Shown here piece by piece: positions 1-4,377 of a stretch of 8,613 nt of DNA. The notes below the pieces were generated by a model. The model was not told the origin of the DNA. It saw only the letters and a list, made by a program, of their open reading frames with translations, and did no database searches. The DNA lies in NCBI GenBank assembly GCA_937881285.1, contig CALGEU010000158.1:1-8613 (forward strand). The letters run 5' to 3'. Position numbers and translations under genes: made by a program. Source of the DNA: an uncultured Clostridia bacterium (GTDB taxonomy: Bacteria; Bacillota; Clostridia; Christensenellales; CAG-917). Position 1 is the first letter of the stretch; every line of letters begins with the position of its first letter.

Positions 1-335
1 GTGAGTTCGGGGAAAACGAGACGAATGACCTGACCGTCGTTGTTGGGCGTAAGGCCGATGTTTGCGGCAAGAATAGCGCGTTCGATGTTTTTGAGTTGGG
101 ATTTGTCCCATGCCGAAATCACGAGAAGACGTGCTTCGGGAACGGAAATATTCGCCATATTATGTATGGGCGTGGGAGTTCCGTAATAATCGACGACGAT
201 TTTGTCGAGAATATGCGGGTTTGCTCTGCCTGCGCGGATTGCACGCAGTTCGGTAACGTAGTTTTGCAACGTTTTATCGATTTTTTCATTCAACTCGTCG
301 AAGATAAGATCGACTTCGTCAATACCGTATGACAT
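1..335 (-). CDS. frr: Ribosome recycling factor, N-terminal part (cut by window start)
   Basis: Ribosome recycling factor works with EF-G to split post-termination ribosomes after peptide release. About 111 residues are visible of a family length near 185; the C-terminus lies outside the window. Recognisable blocks are ELRAIRAGRANP (residues 29-40, domain I helix with the conserved Arg/Gly), the YYGTPTP hinge segment (50-56), NISVPEARLLVI (62-73) and the NNDGQVIRL block (98-106). The ATG at 335-333 is chosen because an AAAGGAG Shine-Dalgarno lies about 7-9 nt upstream and the N-terminus matches family length. It is the last gene of the rpsB-tsf-pyrH-frr order but has its own terminator and promoter upstream, so it is probably transcribed independently. 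Family identity is very secure. Confidence 0.97.
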   Translation of the reverse strand, partial: MSYGIDEVDLIFDELNEKIDKTLQNYVTELRAIRAGRANPHILDKIVVDYYGTPTPIHNMANISVPEARLLVISAWDKSQLKNIERAILAANIGLTPNNDGQVIRLVFPEL

Positions 336-367
336 AATTTTTTCTCCTTTTATGGAAATGTAAATAT

Positions 368-396
368 ATTATATCAAATATTATATCTTATTGCAA
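368..396 (-). promoter_or_regulatory. Sigma-A type promoter for frr
   Basis: On the minus strand the sequence reads TTGCAA (396-391), a 17-nt spacer, then a perfect TATAAT (373-368). The predicted transcription start is near 361, about 25 nt before the frr ATG. The promoter sits immediately after the pyrH terminator, which supports separate transcription of frr. A second TATAAT-like stretch lies within the spacer. Confidence 0.75.
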
Positions 397-428
397 GAAG
401 AAAAAATCGACCGAAGCAGCCGATTTTT
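395..428 (-). terminator. Intrinsic terminator after pyrH
   Basis: An inverted repeat with arms 402-409 and 421-428 (AAAAATCG/CGATTTTT) can be extended inward on the minus strand by G-U, C-G and U-G pairs, leaving a GCTTC loop. The arms are followed on the minus strand by a T-rich run (TTTTTTCTTCTT). The wobble pairs form only in minus-strand RNA, which fits termination of pyrH. The stem is AT-rich at its base, so efficiency may be moderate. Confidence 0.7.
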
Positions 429-458
429 CTCATATTTTCGCAATTTTCCAATCGAGAA

Positions 459-1193
459 TTATTTTACGATGCAAGTTCCGACGTTTTCGCCCATAATCGC
501 ACGCTTGATGCTGTCCTTTTCCATGAGCGAGAACACGATGACCGGCACTTGATTGTCCATGCACATCGTGATTGCCGTCGTATCCATTGCTTTGAGACCT
601 TTGGAGATGACGTCCATATACGTGATGACTTCAAATTTCTTCGCGTCGGGATTTTTCTTGGGGTCGGAATCGTACACGCCGTCGACGTTCTTTGCAAGAA
701 GAAGCGCGTCCGCGCCGATTTCGCACGCTCTGAGAGCCGCGCCCGTATCCGTCGAGAAATACGGATTGCCCGTTCCGCAAGCGAAAATGACAACTCTGCC
801 TTTTTCGAAATGGCGGATAGCCTTGCGGAGAATGTACGGCTCTGCGACCTTGGTTATCGTGAGCGCGGTCTGCACTCTCACCGCAACGCCGAGTTGCTCG
901 AGTTTGTCCTGAAGCGCGAGTGCGTTCATAACCGTTGCGAGCATACCCATGTGGTCTGCCGTGGAACGATTCATCTTGTCGCCTGCCTGAATACCGCGCC
1001 AGAAGTTTCCGCCACCGATAACGACGCCCACGTCGATACCGAGATTTTTGACGTCGCGGATTTCCTTGCACACGTATTCGAGTTTTTCGGGGTCGATTCC
1101 CGTTCCGTTCGCGCCGGCGAGCGCTTCGCCGGAAAGTTTTATGACGACGCGCTTATATTTTGCGCGCGGGTCGATTATTCTTTCTTCGTCCAT
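459..1193 (-). CDS. pyrH: UMP kinase (uridylate kinase)
   Basis: PyrH phosphorylates UMP to UDP with ATP in the cytoplasm, the bacterial-type hexameric enzyme of the amino acid kinase fold, feeding UTP and CTP synthesis. The 244-residue product has normal family length. Visible motifs are the phosphate-binding KLSGEAL (19-25), GGGNFWRG (60-67), RSTADHMGM (76-84), the acceptor-site segment GTGNPYFSTDT (140-150), and KNVDGVYDSDP (167-177) of the nucleotide-binding region. The ATG at 1193 has AAGGAG about 3-8 nt upstream and gives a short N-terminal extension before the first beta strand. It lies between tsf and frr as in many Firmicutes, but here terminators flank both sides and a promoter sits just upstream, suggesting a monocistronic unit. 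Known bacterial PyrH enzymes are allosterically controlled by GTP and UTP; that cannot be judged here. Confidence 0.97.
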   Translation of the reverse strand: MDEERIIDPRAKYKRVVIKLSGEALAGANGTGIDPEKLEYVCKEIRDVKNLGIDVGVVIGGGNFWRGIQAGDKMNRSTADHMGMLATVMNALALQDKLEQLGVAVRVQTALTITKVAEPYILRKAIRHFEKGRVVIFACGTGNPYFSTDTGAALRACEIGADALLLAKNVDGVYDSDPKKNPDAKKFEVITYMDVISKGLKAMDTTAITMCMDNQVPVIVFSLMEKDSIKRAIMGENVGTCIVK

Positions 1194-1216
1194 ATTTCTC
1201 CTTGCAAGATTTCAAC

Positions 1217-1246
1217 ATTCTAACACGTTCAATCTTGATTTTTCAC
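1217..1246 (-). promoter_or_regulatory. Probable extended -10 promoter for pyrH
   Basis: Minus-strand TAGAAT (1222-1217) is preceded by TGn, forming an extended -10, with a weak GTGAAA -35 (1246-1241) 18 nt upstream. It falls between the tsf terminator and the pyrH ATG, predicting a leader of only about 17 nt that carries the AAGGAG site. No other better promoter was seen in this gap. Confidence 0.5.
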
Positions 1247-1282
1247 GATACTCTCGTAAAATATTCGTTATTTTGAAATTTC

Positions 1283-1311
1283 AAAAAAAGGAATGACAAG
1301 CATTCCTTTTT
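1283..1311 (-). terminator. Intrinsic terminator after tsf
   Basis: Perfect 11-bp inverted repeat (1285-1295 with 1301-1311; core GGAATG/CATTCC flanked by A and T runs) with a 5-nt loop. It begins about 12 nt after the tsf stop codon and ends in seven T residues on the minus strand. The A-run before and T-run after make it formally bidirectional, but the context supports tsf. Confidence 0.85.
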
Positions 1312-1322
1312 CATAAGTTTGA

Positions 1323-2195
1323 TTATTTGTTGAGATGCGCTTGCGCCATAACTTCGCCGACGAAATCGTCTTCTCTCTTTTGGAGACCTTCGCCCATTGC
1401 ATAACGGGTGAAACGGATGATTTTCGCATCGCCGTTTTGTTTCAAGTATTGAGCAACGGTAAGGTCGCCGTTCTTGACGAAAACTTGCTCGGTAAGGCAA
1501 ACTTCTTTGTAGAATTTGTTGATTCTGCCGATGAGCATCTTTTCGATGATTGCTTCGGGCTTGTTGCTGTCTTCGTTCATCGCTTGCGCTTTGAGAATTT
1601 CTCTTTCGTGATCGACTTCGGATTGTGGTACTTCGTCTCTAGTGACGTATTGTGCGTTTGCAGCAGCGATTTGAAGTGCTACGTCGTGGATAACTTCTGC
1701 GCTCGTTCCGTTGGTTGCTTCAACCATAACGCCGATTTTGCCGCCCATGTGAATGTAGGTGTCAACGACGGTGTCATTTGCTTCGTAAACGGTGAAACGA
1801 CGGATGGAGAGTTTTTCGCCCATCTTCATGACGTATTCGTTGGTCACGGGTTGCATTGCCGCAATGACGTCTTCGACGGTTGCGTTCGTGTTGTCAAGGA
1901 TATAATCGGCAACTTGTGCGACGTACTCTTTGAACACCGGGCCGCCTGCGACGAAGTCGGATTCGCAGTTGACTTCCAAAAGAACGGATTTGCCGTTTTT
2001 GCTTGCTGCGAAAACGATGCCTTCTGCTGCGATACGCGCTTCTTTCTTAGCAGCGGTTGCCATACCTTTTTCTCTCAAAAAGTCGATTGCCGCTTCCATA
2101 TCGCCGTCGGTTGCGACGAGTGCCTTTTTGCAGTCCATCATACCAACGCCGGTGCGTTGACGAAGTTCCATAACATCTTTGCTTGTGAATGCCAT
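1323..2195 (-). CDS. tsf: Translation elongation factor Ts
   Basis: EF-Ts is the guanine nucleotide exchange factor that releases GDP from EF-Tu. The product is 290 residues, a normal full length. The N-terminal UBA-like domain is clear (LRQRTGVGMMDCKKAL, residues 11-26, then DFLREKGM at 38-45). The EF-Tu contact motif appears as ESDFV with Asp80 and Phe81 at the positions used in E. coli; the usual Thr is Ser and the following residues are AGG rather than the common AK/RN. The rest fits the two core subdomains and C-terminal module. The frame stays open 12 codons upstream, but the start at 2195 (MAFTSKDV) is chosen because AGGAG lies 7 nt upstream and this matches the family N-terminus. It follows rpsB with 66 nt between them, containing an attenuator-like hairpin, and is followed by a strong terminator. 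Confidence 0.97.
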   Translation of the reverse strand: MAFTSKDVMELRQRTGVGMMDCKKALVATDGDMEAAIDFLREKGMATAAKKEARIAAEGIVFAASKNGKSVLLEVNCESDFVAGGPVFKEYVAQVADYILDNTNATVEDVIAAMQPVTNEYVMKMGEKLSIRRFTVYEANDTVVDTYIHMGGKIGVMVEATNGTSAEVIHDVALQIAAANAQYVTRDEVPQSEVDHEREILKAQAMNEDSNKPEAIIEKMLIGRINKFYKEVCLTEQVFVKNGDLTVAQYLKQNGDAKIIRFTRYAMGEGLQKREDDFVGEVMAQAHLNK

Positions 2196-2225
2196 ATATT
2201 TTCTCCTATATAGTTTGTTTTGAAA

Positions 2226-2249
2226 CCGCACGCAAAAAGTTGCGTGCGG
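2226..2249 (-). terminator. Attenuator-like hairpin between rpsB and tsf
   Basis: Perfect 10-bp GC-rich inverted repeat (CCGCACGCAA, 2226-2235, with TTGCGTGCGG, 2240-2249) and a 4-nt loop, 12 nt beyond the rpsB stop. On the minus strand it is followed only by TTTCAAAAC, so the T-tract is weak. No convincing promoter lies between it and tsf, so it is better read as a partial terminator, or as an RNA processing or stability element, that lowers tsf relative to rpsB. A comparable intergenic attenuator is known in E. coli rpsB-tsf. Confidence 0.65.
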
Positions 2250-2261
2250 ATATTTTGACGA

Positions 2262-3083
2262 TTATTCTTGTGCTTCTTTCTCTGCGATTGCTTTTTCAAG
2301 TGCTTCTTCGGGAGTGAGAGCCTTTTCTTCTTTCACTTCTTCGACGGGGGCAGCAACTTCTTCAGCCTTCACTTCTTCGGTTGCGGCTGCGTGGAAAGAT
2401 TCGCCTTGTTTTGCTTCGATAACCGCGTCTGCGATGATAGATGCAAAGAGTTGGATTGCGCGGATAGCGTCGTCGTTGCCCGGGATAACGTAGTCAACGA
2501 GATCGGGATCGCAGTTGGTGTCTACGACTGCAACGATAGGAATGTTGAGTTTGCGTGCTTCGCGAACTGCGTTTTCTTCTTTCTTAAGGTCAACCACGAA
2601 CAAGCAGCCAGGAAGAGTGCGCATGTTCTTGATACCGCCAAGGTTCTTTTCGAGATCGTCACGTTCTTTCTTGAGATGTGCGACTTCTTTCTTGGGGAGA
2701 AGTTCGAACTCGCCGATGAGTTCCATTTGATTGATTTTGTTGAGTCTGTCGATTCTTGTGCGGATGGTCTTGAAGTTTGTGAGCGTACCGCCGAGCCATC
2801 TTTGGTTGATGTAGAACATATCGCAACGTTCTGCTTCTTGCTTGATAGCGTCTTGCGCTTGTTTCTTCGTGCCGACGAAAAGAACGGACTTGCCTTCTTG
2901 AACGACGCTCTTGACGAATTGATACGCTGCTTCTACGTGGTCAACGGAGATTTGAAGGTCGATGATGTGAATATCGTTTCTCGTTGCGTAGATGTACTTG
3001 CCCATCTTCGGGTTCCAACGCTTTGTTTGGTGTCCGAAATGCACGCCTGCTTCGAGCAGGGCTTTCATTGTTGTTACGGCCAT
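2262..3083 (-). CDS. rpsB: 30S ribosomal protein S2
   Basis: S2 is a late-assembling protein of the 30S subunit, needed with S1 for initiation. The 273-residue product shows the family signature throughout: MKALLEAGVHFGHQT (6-20), KRWNPKMGKYIY (21-32), a central NQRWLGGTLTNF block near residues 93-105, and the coiled-coil insertion rich in KKE and ERDDLEK. The last ~38 residues form a low-complexity, Glu/Ala-rich acidic tail, probably disordered; such tails vary between lineages. The start at 3083 (MAVTTMK) is chosen for the AGGAGG site 9 nt upstream and the family N-terminus, although the frame is open for 25 more codons upstream. It is the first gene of the translation block, with a strong promoter and a ~95-nt leader that could host S2 autoregulation as known in E. 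coli. Confidence 0.98.
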   Translation of the reverse strand: MAVTTMKALLEAGVHFGHQTKRWNPKMGKYIYATRNDIHIIDLQISVDHVEAAYQFVKSVVQEGKSVLFVGTKKQAQDAIKQEAERCDMFYINQRWLGGTLTNFKTIRTRIDRLNKINQMELIGEFELLPKKEVAHLKKERDDLEKNLGGIKNMRTLPGCLFVVDLKKEENAVREARKLNIPIVAVVDTNCDPDLVDYVIPGNDDAIRAIQLFASIIADAVIEAKQGESFHAAATEEVKAEEVAAPVEEVKEEKALTPEEALEKAIAEKEAQE

Positions 3084-3127
3084 TTTTGTGGTCCTCCTAG
3101 AATTGTTTGTACCTTCCATGGTTTCAA
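3074..3127 (-). CDS. Possible leader peptide ORF overlapping rpsB start (speculative)
   Basis: A 17-codon frame, MKPWKVQTILGGPQKWP, starts at TTG (3127-3125) and has a good AAGGAG site (3142-3137) 9 nt upstream. Its TAA stop (3076-3074) lies just inside rpsB, so the reading frames overlap by 10 nt in the +1 frame and the rpsB Shine-Dalgarno lies inside the small ORF. That arrangement would permit translational coupling or ribosome occlusion of the rpsB site. Against it, the start is TTG, the length is short, and the peptide resembles nothing I recognise. The purine-rich AAGGAG could instead be part of an RNA regulatory structure. Confidence 0.25.
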   Translation of the reverse strand: MKPWKVQTILGGPQKWP

Positions 3128-3178
3128 CGTGAAAATCTCCTTGCGGAACAATAATCACTCCGCCACGGTGTGTGGTCG
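3084..3178 (-). promoter_or_regulatory. rpsB 5' leader RNA
   Basis: About 95 nt lie between the predicted transcription start and the rpsB ATG. On the minus strand two small adjacent hairpins are visible near its 5' end: CCAC-ACACC-GTGG, then GCGGA...TCCGC with an 11-nt loop. An AAGGAG follows, then the real rpsB Shine-Dalgarno AGGAGG (3098-3093). Ribosomal protein S2 is known to repress its own mRNA in E. coli. Whether this leader does the same is inference, and no specific known leader family could be matched by eye. Confidence 0.4.
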
Positions 3179-3184
3179 ATTTGG

Positions 3185-3213
3185 ATTATATTATATATAA
3201 AATAATTTTGCAA
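3185..3213 (-). promoter_or_regulatory. Strong promoter for rpsB with UP-like A/T tracts
   Basis: Minus-strand TTGCAA (3213-3208), a 17-nt spacer and a perfect TATAAT (3190-3185). Immediately upstream, roughly 3214-3270, are several A- and T-runs (AAATTTTTG, AAAATTTT, AAAAATTT) resembling UP elements of highly expressed genes. The stretch 3271-3335 farther upstream holds nothing else I can recognise. Confidence 0.8.
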
Positions 3214-3335
3214 ACAAAAATCAAAGAAAATCGCAAATTTTTAATAAAATTTTCAAAAATTTCCGTTTTTACGCGTTTTGGACGTTGTGCAAGTTGCGAC
3301 AAACGCAAATCAGCACGCCGATACTGCGGCAAAAA

Positions 3336-3370
3336 CGCAAAAAGAAAGCGCACGACGGTCGTGCGCTTTC
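3336..3370 (-). terminator. Intrinsic terminator after the DUF1292 gene
   Basis: Perfect 12-bp GC-rich inverted repeat (GAAAGCGCACGA, 3344-3355, with its complement at 3359-3370) and a 3-nt loop, starting 18 nt after the stop codon. On the minus strand it is followed by TTTTTGCGTTTTTG. This is the clearest terminator in the window and isolates rpsB from upstream transcription. Confidence 0.88.
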
Positions 3371-3388
3371 AAAACTACGATTAATTTT

Positions 3389-3745
3389 TTAGTGGCAATC
3401 GTGATGGCAGCAAGAGCAATCGCTTCCGCAGTCGCAGTCTGCTTCTTCCATCTTTTCCACTTCCGCCATGAATTCGTCGAAAACTCTTTGCAAAAGGTCT
3501 TCGTCTTCGATTGCGGTAAACACGTCGTTGCCGTCTTCGTTTTCCACGATTTCGTAGATAAGCACTTCGTCTTCTTCGATATCGTCGAGTTTTTCGACGG
3601 GCTTCATGACAACGAACCATCTTTTGTCAACGTCGAGCGTTGCGAGATGATAGAAATTTTCGTCCTTATCGGTCTCTTGATTGTACAACGTGATGATATC
3701 GTCGTCTTCTGTTGTGTTGTTTTGGTCGTCAAAAAAATCAGCCAT
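3389..3745 (-). CDS. DUF1292 family protein (YrzB-like) with Cys/His-rich tail
   Basis: The 118-residue acidic cytoplasmic protein resembles the DUF1292 family, whose Bacillus member yrzB sits next to the ruvX homologue yrrK; its function is unknown. The family core is the segment around ITLYNQETDKDENFYHLATL (18-37), followed by VMKPVEKLDDIEEDEVLIYEI (46-66) and a DE-rich stretch ending near residue 100. The final 15 residues carry six Cys (104, 106, 110, 112, 113, 117) and three His (114, 115, 118), suggesting metal binding. The start at 3745 is chosen for AAGGAG 9 nt upstream. A small GGGC-AAC-GCCC hairpin (3761-3771) abuts this site on its upstream side. It lies 194 nt downstream of ruvX with one or two candidate promoters in the gap, and ends at a strong terminator. 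Family assignment is by recognised sequence pattern and context. Confidence 0.85.
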   Translation of the reverse strand: MADFFDDQNNTTEDDDIITLYNQETDKDENFYHLATLDVDKRWFVVMKPVEKLDDIEEDEVLIYEIVENEDGNDVFTAIEDEDLLQRVFDEFMAEVEKMEEADCDCGSDCSCCHHDCH

Positions 3746-3784
3746 TTTTATATTCTCCTTGGGCGTTGCCCTTTTATTATCTTG

Positions 3785-3812
3785 ATAGTAACATATTTTG
3801 CGCATTTTGCAA
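3785..3812 (-). promoter_or_regulatory. Candidate proximal promoter for the DUF1292 gene
   Basis: Minus-strand TTGCAA (3812-3807), 16-nt spacer, then TACTAT (3790-3785) preceded by TGT, giving an extended -10. The predicted start is near 3778, about 33 nt before the ATG. The -10 matches consensus at 4 of 6 positions; the same -35 occurs at rpsB and frr. Confidence 0.5.
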
Positions 3813-3856
3813 CCAAATTATCTGAATCGCAACGAAAATTAAGACGATTTTATTTT

Positions 3857-3891
3857 ATATCAAATGATATGATATTGCCGATTTATCTCAA
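3857..3891 (-). promoter_or_regulatory. Candidate distal promoter with TetR-type palindrome
   Basis: The perfect 14-bp palindrome ATATCAAATGATAT (3857-3870) matches the palindrome at the tetR promoter in both half-sites. The adjoining TATTTT (3851-3856) is also identical, so 18 of 20 bases agree over 3851-3870. On the minus strand a possible promoter TTGAGA (3891-3886), 16-nt spacer, TATCAT (3869-3864) has its -10 inside the palindrome. This predicts that whatever binds the tetR operator may also bind here, between ruvX and the DUF1292 gene. The AT-rich context means chance resemblance is possible. Confidence 0.4.
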
Positions 3892-3939
3892 ATCTTCACT
3901 GTTTAGTCGCTTTTTGTGCAAAATATAGATTTTTGATTG

Positions 3940-4377
3940 TCAGAACTTGAAAGACGAGTGCGAATCGAGATACGCTTGCAAAATTATCGTTGCGGCAACC
4001 TTGTCGATGACTTTTTTGCGCTTTTCTCTTCTTACGTCGGCATCTATGAGCATACGCTCGGCAGACACCGTCGTGAGCCTTTCGTCCTGATAATACACGG
4101 GGATTCCGCTTGCTTTTTCAAGCAAATCGCCGAACTGTCTCGTAACTTCCGCTCTCGGTCCTTCAGTGCCGTCCATATTCTTCGGCAAGCCGAGAACGAA
4201 CGCGTCGGCGTCTTCTCTCTTTGCGTATTCGCAAAAATACGCTATATCGGCGTCCGTATCGTTTTTCTTTCTGACGTATGTTTCGCGCGGATTTGCGGTT
4301 ATTCCCAAAAGATCGCTGACCGCAACTCCTATGCGCACGTCTCCGACGTCAAGTGCGATTTTGTGTTTCTGCATCAT
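3940..4377 (-). CDS. ruvX: RuvX/YqgF family putative Holliday junction resolvase
   Basis: RuvX (YqgF, YrrK) is an RNase H-fold nuclease proposed to resolve Holliday junctions and, in E. coli, linked to 16S rRNA 5' end processing. The 145-residue product has normal length. It shows the family blocks DVGDVRIGVAVSD (10-22, catalytic Asp10), VLGLPKNMDG (61-70), the DERLTT segment (98-103) and KKVIDKVAATIILQAYL (121-137) with the conserved Asp125. The ATG at 4377 overlaps the permease stop as ATGA, with AAAGGA 8 nt upstream. A second ATG follows directly and would shorten the protein by one residue. The overlap implies translational coupling to the ABC exporter operon, an uncommon partner for this housekeeping gene; in Bacillus it precedes yrzB, which is also the next gene here. 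No terminator was seen after it. Confidence 0.93.
   Translation of the reverse strand: MMQKHKIALDVGDVRIGVAVSDLLGITANPRETYVRKKNDTDADIAYFCEYAKREDADAFVLGLPKNMDGTEGPRAEVTRQFGDLLEKASGIPVYYQDERLTTVSAERMLIDADVRREKRKKVIDKVAATIILQAYLDSHSSFKF

Noticed and set aside
2196..2231. Upstream extension of tsf by 12 codons
   Set aside because: AGGAG sits 7 nt before the ATG at 2195 and the family N-terminus begins with MAxxTxxDV-type sequence; the extension crosses that site.
3084..3158. Upstream in-frame starts for rpsB adding up to 25 residues
   Set aside because: The extension is not part of S2, and the AGGAGG site is spaced for the ATG at 3083; the other AAGGAG is 18 nt from the in-frame ATG, too far.
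2268..3200. Long open frame on the plus strand opposite rpsB (about 310 codons), with similar frames opposite tsf and pyrH
   Set aside because: The translations are Cys/Phe/Val-rich with no domain, and lie exactly antisense to well-recognised conserved genes; they reflect codon bias on the other strand.
3746..3805. Twenty-codon N-terminal extension of the DUF1292 gene
   Set aside because: It would begin upstream of the predicted transcription start of the proximal promoter and lacks a ribosome binding site, whereas AAGGAG precedes the ATG at 3745.
3840..3939. Terminator after ruvX
   Set aside because: No GC-containing hairpin with a T-run could be found in the gap; the only symmetry is the AT-rich palindrome, which looks regulatory.
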